Assembly (NCBI GenBank): GCA_005239165.1
Contig: RAPG01000001.1
Span: forward strand, 1-64,000
Length of the DNA: 64,000 nt
From: Allopusillimonas ginsengisoli
Lineage (GTDB): Bacteria; Pseudomonadota; Gammaproteobacteria; Burkholderiales; Burkholderiaceae_B
Direction of reading: 5' to 3'
Position numbers and translations under genes: made by a program. The notes below the pieces were generated by a model. That model was not told where the DNA came from. It did not search any database and saw nothing but the letters and a program-made list of their open reading frames with translations. Below, piece by piece: positions 44,956 through 54,722 of the stretch. Numbering within the stretch: the stretch's first letter is position 1; every line of letters starts with the position of its first letter.

Positions 44956-45609
44956 ATGACAGAACTGCTGATTGCCGATGACCACCCCTTGTTTCGCGAA
45001 GCGTTACGGGGCGTGGTATCGCGCACATTTCCGCAGACAGTTATTCATGAGGCCGACCAGTTCGATCGTTTGTACGAACTGGTCGAACGTTACCCTGACG
45101 CCGATCTGTTATTACTGGATCTGGACATGCCCGGCGCCCGGGGCTTTAGCGCGCTAATCCACTTGAGGGCTTTGCATCCGCAACTGCCCATCGTCATTAT
45201 TTCGGCACATGAAGAGCCCGTCATCATGCGACGTGCGCTTGATCATGGTGCCATGGGTTTCATTCCAAAATCATCCGATGCCCGTCAGCTTGGCGCGGCG
45301 TTACTGCAAATTTTTGAGGGCTTTCCGTGGGCACCCGAGGGCATAGAAAACTACCCGGGCGCCGATGACGACGAGATGGCCATTGCCGACCGCCTGCGCG
45401 ATCTCACCCCGCAACAGTTCCGAGTGCTGCAAATGGTCAGCTCAGGGCAACTCAACAAACAAATTGCCTACGACTTAAATGTCTCCGAAGCAACCATCAA
45501 AGCCCACATGACACACATCATGCGCAAGCTGGGCGCCTCCAACCGCACGCAGGCTGTGCTTATTGCCTCGCGCCTCGGTATTCCAGACGATACGTCCATC
45601 CAGAGCTGA
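44956..45609 (+). CDS. crbR: LuxR/FixJ-type response regulator CrbR, acetate switch
   Basis: A receiver domain (LLIADDHPLFREAL at the start, phosphoacceptor Asp 55 in LLLLDLDMPG, switch Ser in VIISAHEEP, Lys in FIPKSS) is joined to a LuxR helix-turn-helix (LTPQQFRVLQMVSSGQLNKQ to SEATIKAHMTHIMRKLGASN). In Vibrio and Pseudomonas the CrbS-CrbR (MxtR-ErdR) pair activates acs and actP for acetate use. The gene follows acs by six bases and faces its kinase gene tail to tail, which makes the assignment strong. Confidence 0.9.
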   Translation: MTELLIADDHPLFREALRGVVSRTFPQTVIHEADQFDRLYELVERYPDADLLLLDLDMPGARGFSALIHLRALHPQLPIVIISAHEEPVIMRRALDHGAMGFIPKSSDARQLGAALLQIFEGFPWAPEGIENYPGADDDEMAIADRLRDLTPQQFRVLQMVSSGQLNKQIAYDLNVSEATIKAHMTHIMRKLGASNRTQAVLIASRLGIPDDTSIQS

Positions 45610-45766
45610 GCAGCAAGCCTCGCTGATATTCCACCCTGTCCCGCGGATAGACCGTTAACTGTTGACGGTTGGTTGCTGAATGCTAGCTACTGATTGCCGG
45701 CTGCGCGTGAGCATTCAGAATTCCTATCTTCCTCGTCCCGAACGGCGGGGCTTATCGCCCACCAAA

Positions 45767-48700
45767 TCAAGAACGTTTGCTGTGTGCAGCAAGAAACGCA
45801 CGCAAGGAAGCGGGCCGGACTGGTTTGGTCAAAACCCGATACCCTCGAGCCCGTGCAGCCTGCTTCAGGCTATCACTGCCATCGGCAGTGAGCAACGCAC
45901 CAGGCACGCCGGGCGCCAGTTCCCGTAAAGCGTCCAGGCCATCGAGGCCGTCCAGACGGTCATGAAGGTGATAGTCAACCAGCAGAACCTGCGGGTTCTC
46001 GGCCATAAGGGCCAACGCCTCGTCTATCGTGGTCGCGCATATTACTTCTGCCTGCCAGCGTTGCAGCAAAGCCTGCATGCCGGCCAGAATGTCCGAATCG
46101 TTGTCAACACACAGAACACGCAGCCCGTCTAGTGAGACGTCTCGCCGCTTGCTCCGCTCATGCGGGGGCATTTGCACGGCAGGAGCTTCGGCGCGGGGAA
46201 CGGCTATGGAAAACATACTGCCCCGTCCTACCTGAGAACGCACACCCAGCGTATGTCCAAGCAGTGTGGATATTCTCTGACATATGGACAAGCCCAGGCC
46301 CAACCCGCGGCCATCCCAGTCAAAGGGCTGCTCAAAACGGTGGAACTCTTCATAAATCTGTTGCAAATGATTGGGCGGAATGCCAGGCCCCGTGTCCCAA
46401 ACCTGCAAAACTACCTCATCCCCACGTTTGCGGGCCGACAGAATAATGCGCCCCGACCGTGTATAGCGCAGCGCATTGGCCAGAAAATTCTGCAGAACCC
46501 GCCTGAGCAGACGGCGGTCGCTGCGTACAAAGACCGGGCACGCATGCAAGCGTAGCTCTAGTCCACGGCCAAGTGCCATGGGGGCGTACTGATCAGCCAG
46601 TTGCTGCAGCAATACAGATGCGTCAAACACGACCACATCAGGCCGCAATGCACCGGCATCAAGCCGTGAAACATCCAGCAGCCCATCAAGCAGTTCCTCA
46701 GCAGCACGCAACGAAGTATCCACGCGCTCGGCCAGGTGGTGCTGTTCATCAGCCTGCTCCGTCTCCCTCATGGCCGAAGCGAACAGGCGCGCCGCGTTGA
46801 TAGGCTGGAGCACATCATGGCTGATGCAGTCAGAAAGCGTGACCGTGACTCCTGGGCAACTTCAGCTTCGTGGGTACGCGCTGTGACACGCTGCTCCAGT
46901 GTTTCGTTGATAAGGCGCAGTTCGCCCTCTACCCGCTTGTACTCGGTGACATCGGTATAACTGGTGACATAACCACCGCCCGGCAGAGGACGCCCGCGCA
47001 GCTCAATAACCTGATCGGCGCCCAGTCGACGTTCATAGACATAGCGCGATCCTGCCCGCATATATGAAATGCGCTTGTCGATTTCGTTATCAACATCCAG
47101 GCTCTCAATGTGACCAAGCTCGCCCCGCTCAGCATTAAAGCGGATCAAATCCGCAACAGGGCGACCCACATACAGCATGTCGACGGGATACTGAAACAGT
47201 TGCCGGTAACGACTGTTCCATGCCACCAGTCGCATATCGGCATCCACCACACTGACGCCCTGATCAATGTTTTCGAGCGTCGTCAAGAGAATGTCGCGAT
47301 TAAACCGCAGCTCATGCCCAGCCTCGTCCAGTATGGCCACCACAGCGGCCACCTCGACCCCCGACCCTTCCAGGGCACTGGTCAGAACAAGCCGGGCCGA
47401 CGCAGCCCCTACCGCGGCCGCCAGCAGCAACTCGGTAAAATGCACCCATTGCATGTCAGCGCGCAAGTCGGTGGTCAGCGCCTGCCCTGACTGAGCCGCG
47501 CGTCCTTCAAACGCCCGACGGGCCGTTTTCTCGCCCACGATGCGCGCCGCCAGCGCCAGAAGATCACTTACTAACAGGCTGCCACGCCAGTGGCCAGAAT
47601 CAAGACTACGCCGGGCAGCATAAGGTTCGAGAAAAGGTTGCGCGCGCAGTCGCTCGCCCAAACTTGGGCGCCAGTGTGCCGACACCAGCATCATGGTCGC
47701 CACATTGAACAACAGCGACCAAAAGGTGCCGTGAGTGAGCGGATCCCAGCCATCTACGCCAAACAACTGGTGAGGGCGTAACCACTGCAGGCCAAACAGC
47801 CCCTGGGTGAGCCACTCGCCGCCCATCCACCCTGCTTCAGTGAGGGTGGGCAAAAGCAGGGTGTATACCCACACGGTAAAGCCGATAAGCATACCGGCCT
47901 CAACCCCTTTTCGGCTTGCGCCGCGCCAGTACAACCCCCCTATCAGGCCGGGCCCAAACTGTGCAACGGCGGCAAAGGCCATGAGACCAAAGGAGGCCAG
48001 TGCAGTATCGGTGCCACTGGCACGATAATAGCCGTAAGCCAGCGCGGCCACAGCCACAATGGCAGCCCGTCGTATCCACAGCACCAGGGAGGCCACGTTG
48101 CGACGATGCGCCCCGCCCCAGCCGCGACGCAATAGCAAAGGCATGACCAAGTCATTGCTGACCATGGTGGCCAGCGCCACACTGACCACAATAGCCATAC
48201 CTGTGGCTGCCGAGAAGCCCCCAATGTAGGCCATGACGGCCAGCGTCGTCTGATTCTGCACCAGCGGCACCGCCAGTACAAAGCTGTCAGCCGCAACGTC
48301 ACCACCACGGCCAAACAAGGCAACGCCCGCGCTGGCAATCGGCAGCACCATCAGGCTCACGATGATGAGATAACCTCCAAACATCCAGCGCGCCCGCCGT
48401 ATGTCAGCCACGTTGCCGCACTCAACAATCGCCACATGGAATTGCCGCGGCAGGCAGATCACGGCAGCAAAAGCCAGCAAGGTCTGGCTGACAAAGCCAA
48501 CCGGTGGCGTGTTTTCAATTAGCGATTGGGCTGCTCCGACAACGTTCAAGCCTGACACCGAGAACCAGCGCACCGCAGACAGCCCGACCACGACCAGCGC
48601 GATAAGCTTCACCAGCGATTCAAACGCCACCGCCAGCATCAGACCAGGGCGGTGCTCGGTCGCGTCAACCTGACGCGTGCCGAACAATATCGAAAATATG

Positions 48701-49200
48701 GCCATCAATGCCGCCACATACAGCGCGGGATCGCCAAACGTGGTGTAGATCATGCCTGAGCCGCCCAGCACACCCAGGCTGATCGCCACCGCTTTGTACT
48801 GAAGGGCCAGATAGGGAATGGCAGCGACGATCGCAATCACAGACACCAGTGCGGCGAGACGCTGTGACCGCCCATAGCGCGACGCGATAAAGTCAGCAAT
48901 AGAAACCGTATTCTGTGACTGCGCGATCAGCGCAAGCCGCTCAATAATGCGCCAGCCAAACAACAGCAAAAGCAATGGGCCGAGATAGATAGGCAGATAG
49001 CCAATGCCAAAGTGCACTGCCGAGCCCACGGCACCATAAAACGTCCATGAGGAGCAGTACACGGCCAGCGCCAGACTGTAGACCGCAGGCCGCAGCCAGG
49101 GTCGCTGCGGGTAAAGCGGATACCGGTCGCCTACCCAGGCAACTGCAAAAAGCAATGCGGCGTACACCAAGGACACCAGCACCAGCCAGCCTGGCAGCAT
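45767..49200 (-). pseudogene. crbS: CrbS-type SLC5 sensor hybrid histidine kinase, one-base frameshift at the H-box
   Basis: The membrane part (residues about 1-470) is an SSS/SLC5 transporter domain (LPIYLGPLLLLLFGWRIIER, SIADFIASRYGRSQRLAAL, CLPRQFHVAIVECGN). A STAC-like linker, a PAS domain (TLENIDQGVSVVDADMRLVA) and a coiled coil follow. In the next frame come the dimerisation domain (QPINAARLFASAM), HATPase (DTGPGIPP, GRGLGLGLSICQRI) and a receiver with Asp in VLLVDYHLHD. The frame breaks near 46825: the minus strand reads ACTGCATCAGCCATGATGTG, and one more A gives TAISHDVLQP, the phospho-His motif. The repaired protein has 1144 residues, the usual CrbS length. As read, the sensor half lacks its kinase. 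It may be a sequencing error. Confidence 0.9.
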
Positions 49201-49300
49201 TACCCCGTCTCCCTATATCGTTATCGTCTGCACACCCTGTGCGTGGATATTTTTTTGTCTTTTTCAGACTCTGACTTTCAACCACACCATCTGATTGTTG

Positions 49301-50473
49301 TTAGCGTCGGCCCTCTTGTTTCTTGTCTGAAAAATACCGCTTGCGAGAAAAATAAACCAGCAGGCCAACCGCTATCATCAGCATGACCGTCATTGTGCCC
49401 CAGAACCCACCGGGAGCATGCAGCCATGGAATGGTATCGAAATTCATGCCAAAGACGCCGGCGATGAGATTAAGCGGCAAGAACACCGCCGTGATGGCGG
49501 TCAGCGTACGCATCACGTCGTTGGCACGGTTGCTCTGAATATTGAAATGGATTTGCACCGCAGTCTCGGCACTGCGCTCAAGCTGGCGTATATGATGTGT
49601 CACCCGTTCAATATGCTCCAGTACATCACGCGTACGCACCATAAGTAACTCGTGCTCGCGCCGCTCTTGCTCGGTGCTGGCCTCGGGCCATTGTTCGAGC
49701 AGGTCCATCCAGTCGCTCAGTGCCACATGCTGGTCGTCGCAGAGTTCATCCAGGTGGTGTAGCGCCAGCCTGGCCTTGAGCAGGCTGTCCCAGTCATCAA
49801 AACGTGTATTGGCCTGCAACAACCGATATTGCCAGTGGTCGAGTTGCTGGCTCATGGTTTTGCGCAAATCAAGATACCCGTCAACCATGACACTGGCCAG
49901 CCGCAGCATGAGATCGGCGGGGGAGAAAGGCAGGCGCGAGTTACTGGCTGGCTGCCCCGGTGACGTCAGGGCGGCAACCCGCGTGACATTGACCGGAGCG
50001 AGCAGACGCAAACGCTGCACGAAGATATCAACGAGAGTGCAATGATCGGGATGTATGCTCAGCAACACCCGATCAAACGCCACCAGGCCGACTGGGTCAG
50101 TCTGGGCCTTTCCGGTAACCAGCGGCGCATCAGACTGTATCTTGGTTTTGAGTGCACCGGCGTCTGTTTGACCGGTCGCCGCTTCGACAGGCGCAACAGC
50201 TGCAAGACGCCGAAATACCAGTTGATCGTAACTGGACGTGTAATCAAATCGCGACGGCAAATGCTTGTTGAGCAAATCGGAAACGTGCAGGTCCAATAGC
50301 CGCAGACCTGTCAGCTGGTGTAAGGTGTCCTGTAACCCTTCCATCTGCTGGCGAATCTGTTCGCGCTCTACTGCCAGCCAGATGAATCCGTCTTCGGGTG
50401 GCACATTGGGTGGTTTTTCCAGCTCAAGCATGGGCTGGTCTGTACGTATGAGGAAAACGCGCAACGCGCTCAT
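49301..50473 (-). CDS. CorA/ZntB-family divalent metal transporter
   Basis: The 390-residue protein has the long soluble N-terminal domain and coiled helices of the CorA superfamily. Two C-terminal membrane segments follow (TAITAVFLPLNLIAGVFGMN and TMTVMLMIAVGLLVYF) with the pore motif GMN and the loop FDTIPWLHAPGGFW. CorA moves Mg2+ or Co2+ and ZntB moves Zn2+; the N-terminal layout and this loop resemble the ZntB branch, but the ion cannot be fixed by sequence. GGAG seven bases before ATG 50473 decides the start. It is followed by crbS in the same direction, about 100 bases on. Confidence 0.88.
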   Translation of the reverse strand: MSALRVFLIRTDQPMLELEKPPNVPPEDGFIWLAVEREQIRQQMEGLQDTLHQLTGLRLLDLHVSDLLNKHLPSRFDYTSSYDQLVFRRLAAVAPVEAATGQTDAGALKTKIQSDAPLVTGKAQTDPVGLVAFDRVLLSIHPDHCTLVDIFVQRLRLLAPVNVTRVAALTSPGQPASNSRLPFSPADLMLRLASVMVDGYLDLRKTMSQQLDHWQYRLLQANTRFDDWDSLLKARLALHHLDELCDDQHVALSDWMDLLEQWPEASTEQERREHELLMVRTRDVLEHIERVTHHIRQLERSAETAVQIHFNIQSNRANDVMRTLTAITAVFLPLNLIAGVFGMNFDTIPWLHAPGGFWGTMTVMLMIAVGLLVYFSRKRYFSDKKQEGRR

Positions 50474-50586
50474 CGTGCTGCTCCGTGTAGCCCCAAAGCA
50501 CAAGCCTTAGGGAAAGGCGACGATAATACTGCATGGCAAAGTGCCTGCATAATAATACTGAATCCACAGTTACAGAATAGCAGCAC

Positions 50587-51396
50587 TCACGGTGCCAGCG
50601 CATTGATGCGATGCGTTAAGGTGGCATACGACAGTTCGCCCAGGCGAACATCTGACAACCTTCCTTCGGCGTCAAAAAACAATGTGGCGGGCAGCCCGCG
50701 CTGCTCAAAAACTCTGGCGATATAGCCATCTGCATCAAGCAGCACATTGTGCAGGTCCAGCTTGTTAGCTTGCAGAAACCGCTGCACTTGTTCTGCTGAC
50801 TCCCCCTGATTGAGCAGAACAATATTGATCTCCTCCCGCTCTTTCTGAACCTGCTCAAACACGGGCATCTCACGCCGGCATGGCGGACACCAGCTGGCCC
50901 ACAAATTAATAACCGTAGGCTTGCCGACGTAGTGCTGCAGGGCAATCTGGCCACCATTCATAGAGGCAGCCGAAAACTGAGGCAAGGTTTTCAATTGCTG
51001 CCCTTCGGCATTGACCCACAAGGTGCCGGCCAGCCACACCGCCGTGAACACTGCCACACCCGCCAGCACAGACTTGCGCAAAGGCCTGGCGCGCCAGCCC
51101 AGCCACGCGGCGTACAGCCAGACTGCCGCCAGCCCGGCCCAGGGCTGCCATCCGCCATCGCGAATATCCAGAATAGCCAAGGAATGAAGGCTATAGGCAT
51201 CGAAGTACCGTGCTACAAACGCCAGCCTGGACACGAGCAACCCAACAAGCAAGCCCCGGTAAACCAGGCTCTCTACCTGTACCCGCGCCTCACCAGCGAT
51301 ACGACGGGCGACCAGCAAGACCAGAATCGTCGATACGACCAGCAGTAACACACTAAAAGGAAGGGACAATGGTCCCAACGAAATACCCTGGCTCAT
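50587..51396 (-). CDS. TlpA-like thioredoxin with N-terminal membrane segments
   Basis: The first 125 residues hold about four hydrophobic segments (LPFSVLLLVVSTILVLLVA, LVYRGLLVGLLVSRLAFVA and others), in a pattern like the start of prolipoprotein transferase-type membrane proteins. A periplasmic TlpA/ResA thioredoxin domain follows, with VINLWASWCPPCRREMPVF (CxxC near residues 170-173) and GLPATLFFDAEG bearing the cis-proline. It probably reduces periplasmic disulfides, for example in cytochrome c or copper-centre assembly; the target is unknown. GAGGAA six bases before ATG 51396 sets the start. Confidence 0.85.
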   Translation of the reverse strand: MSQGISLGPLSLPFSVLLLVVSTILVLLVARRIAGEARVQVESLVYRGLLVGLLVSRLAFVARYFDAYSLHSLAILDIRDGGWQPWAGLAAVWLYAAWLGWRARPLRKSVLAGVAVFTAVWLAGTLWVNAEGQQLKTLPQFSAASMNGGQIALQHYVGKPTVINLWASWCPPCRREMPVFEQVQKEREEINIVLLNQGESAEQVQRFLQANKLDLHNVLLDADGYIARVFEQRGLPATLFFDAEGRLSDVRLGELSYATLTHRINALAP

Positions 51397-51809
51397 TGGC
51401 GATTCCTCACATGTTTTGCACTCACTGCAAGAGTGCAAAGCGATAAACAGTAACGTTGTCGGGACAGTAACAAGGTCTTTTCCGCGCAAAACGGTCGCGC
51501 GGCGCAGATGCCTGGGCCAACGGGCCATAGAACGAATATTCGTTCTGATATCATGGGCTTTCTGTTGGCTTGCGAGGTTTTCTTCAGATAGCCCACAGGC
51601 TGTCAACCGTGCGCCCTCGGCACAGACACTCTGGTTGTCCGGGGCCTTTTCGCAGCAAACCCATAATGCCCGCATGCCAGCTTAAAATAAAGTCGGGCCA
51701 GTGTTAACGTGCGCCTGTGCAGAGGGCGCTCCAATAATTTGCCCACGCTGCCCACACTGCCCCACGAACTCACACCTCGTCAGTGCGCACGCGAAACCGG
51801 AACCTAACC
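51397..51809. other. 413-bp divergent intergenic region
   Basis: This gap lies between the TlpA-like gene and the response regulator. It contains a 25-bp inverted repeat next to the TlpA-like gene, annotated separately. The open frames in it have no ribosome sites or recognisable families. I see no further structure. Confidence 0.5.
51415..51439 (-). promoter_or_regulatory. Inverted repeat upstream of the TlpA-like gene
   Basis: TTTGCACTC and GAGTGCAAA form a perfect 9-bp inverted repeat with a 7-base spacer, 19 bases before the start of the gene. It may be an operator, or a leader hairpin affecting translation. Confidence 0.4.
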
Positions 51810-52525
51810 ATGTGGCATTGTCTCATCATCGAAGATGACCGCGAAAACGCGCGCTATATCGTCAACGGCCTGCGCGAGCTTGGCCATGTCGCCGTAGCCT
51901 GCCATGATGGCAGGTCAGGCCTTGACGCCGCTACGCGGTCGCACTGGGATGCCATCATTCTTGACCGCATGCTGCCAGGCGACATCGACGGGCTGGCCAT
52001 TTTGTCTACGCTGCGTGCCCTTGGCAAAAAACACCTGTGCTGGTGCTCAGCGCACTCTCTGCCATTGATGACCGTATCAGTGGGCTGGAAGCTGGCGGCG
52101 ACGACTATCTGGTCAAGCCATTTTCGTTTTCCGAACTGGTCGCCCGCCTAAAGGCGCTCATACGACGATCGCAGGCAGACGACAATGTGCGAGAACTGCG
52201 CGTGGGCGAATTAACCGCCAATCTGGCCACCCGCGAAGCAATGCGTGAAGGCCGTATTATTGCGCTGCAACCGCGCGAGTTCAGGCTTCTGACCCACCTG
52301 ATGCTTAACGCCCACAGCGTCGTAACCCGCACCATGCTGCTGGAGGCCGTATGGGATTATCGCTTTGATCCTCAGTCAAATGTCATTGACGTACAAGTAA
52401 GCCGACTACGCCGCAAAATTGACGGCGACTTTGACACACCCATGATCCATACCGTGCGTGGTGCTGGCTATATGCTCTCAGACCGGCTCCCAGACGAACA
52501 GCCCCAGTCCGCTCAGCCACAATGA
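51810..52525 (+). pseudogene. OmpR/PhoB-type response regulator, frameshifted in a run of A
   Basis: The receiver domain starts HCLIIEDDRENARYIVNGLR with phosphoacceptor Asp 52 in IILDRMLPG. Near 52027 the run CTTGGCAAAAAACACC shifts frame. One more A would give LGKKTPVLVLSALSAIDDRI, and the second frame then runs on through GGDDYLVKPFSFSELVARLK and a complete winged helix (PREFRLLTHLM, RLRRKIDGDF, HTVRGAGYML). The repaired protein has 238 residues, the normal size. GGAA seven bases before the ATG marks the start. It overlaps its kinase as ATGA. Slippage or sequencing error in the A-run are both possible. Confidence 0.88.
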
Positions 52526-53940
52526 TCAGGCTGCTCAAGCGTCTTTACGCCCGCCTGTGGAACTCTATAGCGTTTCGCCTGACACTTAACTACGGGCTGC
52601 TGGCGATACTGACTACGCTCATTTTGCTTGCCTTCATCTATTTTCAGGTCATGGGCGCGCTGCATACACAGCGATATCAACAGATAACCGCTACGGCGCA
52701 ACGCATGGCCATCGTATTCGAAGATCAAGGCCGTAACGGCCTTGTAAAAGCCATCAATCTCACTGTCTCAGACCGCATCGACTCAGAACGTCAGGCATAT
52801 CTGCTGGTTGACGCTCAAAACCGCCGTCTGGCCGGCAATGTCGACGCCCCTCCCACTTCACATCCTTCTTACCTGGGGCTGTTCGAAGGGGAAATCATCA
52901 GAAATGGTAGCCGCCAGCCTGGTCATTTTATTGCCTACCACCTGACTGATGGCTCTGTGCTGTTCGTGGGGCAGGATTTAAGCGAAATAGACAATGTCAC
53001 CACTCTCATTCTGCAAGGCATTGCTGCAGCTATCGTGCTGGCCATGGTGCTTGTCATGCTCGGAGCTTATATATTCAGGCGCGAGCTGGAGTTTCGAGTG
53101 GGAACCATACGGCAGATCACCAGGAAAGTAAGCGCAGGCCAGCTTTCACAGCGCATACCGCTTTCATCGGCCGAGGACGAGTTCACCATGCTCAACCAGG
53201 ACATCAACACCATGCTCGACAGAATCGAAGCATTGATGAATGGCGTGCGCCATGTTTCAGACACCATTGCCCATAATCTGCGCACGCCGCTTACGCGCGT
53301 CACGGGCCGCTTGCGTCTGGCTCAGCAGTCAGACACCAGTCCCGAAGAAATGCGTCAGGCTGCCGCCGACGCAATTGCGGAAATCGAGTCATTAAACGTA
53401 CTGTTTGGGAAAATGCTGCAGCTGGCTGAAATCGAATCGGGTGTACGACGTCAGGCGTTTCGCTCGCGACGACTGGACAGCATTGTTGAGGATGTATACG
53501 AGATGTACTCCGCTGTGGCAGAGGAAGACGGCAAAAACCTGAAGCTTATGCCCTGCGAGCCAATTTGGGTGCCCGGCGATGCTGATCTGCTGGCTAGTGC
53601 CTGCGCCAATTTAATCGAAAACGGGCTGAAATTTGCACACAGTTGCGTCACCATAGAGCTGTTTGTTGACAGTGCTGGATACGCCCATGTTGCTGTCAGC
53701 GATGACGGCCCCGGCATGCCCGCCGCAGAATTTAACCGTGTGGGCACCCGCTTTTATCGTCTTGACGCCAGTGTTGCCGGGCACGGGCTGGGGCTGGCCA
53801 GCGTTCGTGCCATTATGGCTTTACATCAGGGCCGGCTGGAACTTGCCGACGCGGGCCCGGGGCTGCAGGCAAGCATGTGCCTGCCTGCCAACGGACACCC
53901 GGACACTCTGGCGCAGGCGCGCTCAGGTAATCTGCAATGA
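52522..53940 (+). CDS. Sensor histidine kinase, partner of the OmpR-type regulator
   Basis: This 472-residue membrane kinase has a first membrane segment near residues 20-42, a periplasmic sensor region of about 115 residues and a second segment near 161-185. A HAMP linker follows, then the H-box with His in TIAHNLRTPLTRVTGRL (near residue 250), the N-box ACANLIENGLKFA, DDGPGMP and the G2 box GHGLGLASVRAI. The stimulus is unknown. It overlaps the regulator by four bases. Its 3' end overlaps the convergent DsrE-like gene by 18 bases. Confidence 0.9.
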   Translation: MIRLLKRLYARLWNSIAFRLTLNYGLLAILTTLILLAFIYFQVMGALHTQRYQQITATAQRMAIVFEDQGRNGLVKAINLTVSDRIDSERQAYLLVDAQNRRLAGNVDAPPTSHPSYLGLFEGEIIRNGSRQPGHFIAYHLTDGSVLFVGQDLSEIDNVTTLILQGIAAAIVLAMVLVMLGAYIFRRELEFRVGTIRQITRKVSAGQLSQRIPLSSAEDEFTMLNQDINTMLDRIEALMNGVRHVSDTIAHNLRTPLTRVTGRLRLAQQSDTSPEEMRQAAADAIAEIESLNVLFGKMLQLAEIESGVRRQAFRSRRLDSIVEDVYEMYSAVAEEDGKNLKLMPCEPIWVPGDADLLASACANLIENGLKFAHSCVTIELFVDSAGYAHVAVSDDGPGMPAAEFNRVGTRFYRLDASVAGHGLGLASVRAIMALHQGRLELADAGPGLQASMCLPANGHPDTLAQARSGNLQ

Positions 53941-54294
53941 CCCTTTGGCCCCCATCAACAGATCGATGACATCAGGCGCACTGATGACTGTATACCTGGG
54001 GTCCATCTGTTCAGCGTTCATGCCATTGTGAATCATGCACGCGCCGCAGATGGCGATCTGTCCGCCCTTTTCCACGTACTTTTCAAGCAGGTCTTTAACC
54101 GGCTCAAACGGCGCCCCGATATCCATGCCCGCCGTGGCATCGGGCGTGCCCAGCTCAACGGCCTCAACCATAAGAATGACGGTACTGCTGTACCCTTTGA
54201 GCACGGCATTGAGCGCCATGGTAAAGGTAACTGTGACTTTTTCGGGGTTGTTCTTGCCGTCGAATACGGTAGTTACATAGTCAGTCGGTTTCAT
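53923..54294 (-). CDS. DsrE-family sulfur-relay-like protein
   Basis: The 123-residue protein matches the DsrE/DsrF/TusD fold (TFTMALNAVLKGYSSTVILM, then VKDLLEKYVEKGGQIAICGA, YTVISAPDVIDLLM). A Cys pair occurs in ICGACMIHNG. DsrE proteins bind or pass sulfane sulfur. TTGGAG nine bases before ATG 54294 decides the start. The gene begins one base after the AhpD-like stop and is the third gene of an operon led by a BigR/SqrR-like repressor, which agrees with a sulfide or persulfide role. Confidence 0.85.
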   Translation of the reverse strand: MKPTDYVTTVFDGKNNPEKVTVTFTMALNAVLKGYSSTVILMVEAVELGTPDATAGMDIGAPFEPVKDLLEKYVEKGGQIAICGACMIHNGMNAEQMDPRYTVISAPDVIDLLMGAKGSLQIT

Positions 54295-54295
54295 A

Positions 54296-54661
54296 TCAGC
54301 GATCTCCAATAACAGATGTTTCTTCAGAAAATTCGTTAAATGCTGCGGCGGCATTTGAGGCATACATCGTAGCGGGACCGCCCCCCATGTAAACCGCAAC
54401 ACCCAGCGCCTCAAACACCTCTTCACGCGTAGCACCCAGACGCACCAAGGCCTGCGTGTGGAAGCCAATACAGCCATCACAACGCGCCGCCACACCAATC
54501 GCCAGCGCAATCAACTCCTTGGTTTTGGCATCAAGCACGCCCTCGGCCATGGCCGCTTTGCCCAGCTCGCCAAAGCCCTTCATAACTTGTGGCACCGTTT
54601 TGTGCAATGCGGACAGATTGGTTTTTACGTGCTGCGTAAGATCTCTGTAGTGTGTCGTCAT
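54296..54661 (-). CDS. AhpD-like carboxymuconolactone decarboxylase-family protein
   Basis: The 121-residue all-helical protein has the family core ELIALAIGVAARCDGCIGFH with the redox CxxC (CDGC) and the following His, as in AhpD. ALVRLGATREEVFEALGVAV and YMGGGPATMYASNA come next. Such proteins act as peroxidase or reductase modules. AAAAAGGAG six bases before ATG 54661 fixes the start. It lies between the ArsR-type repressor and the DsrE-like gene in one operon. Confidence 0.88.
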   Translation of the reverse strand: MTTHYRDLTQHVKTNLSALHKTVPQVMKGFGELGKAAMAEGVLDAKTKELIALAIGVAARCDGCIGFHTQALVRLGATREEVFEALGVAVYMGGGPATMYASNAAAAFNEFSEETSVIGDR

Positions 54662-54722
54662 GAGAACTCCTTTTTCATCGACGGGAACAAAAAAGTTGGC
54701 GACAATGAGCAACGGGTAGCGA

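Noticed and set aside
46815..46835. crbS as two natural proteins, sensor and kinase
   Set aside because: The break falls inside the H-box, with overlapping reading frames and no ribosome site that would make functional halves.
51393..51596. A 67-codon minus-strand gene before the TlpA-like gene
   Set aside because: It has no ribosome site and no family resemblance, and it overlaps the inverted repeat and the start of the true gene.
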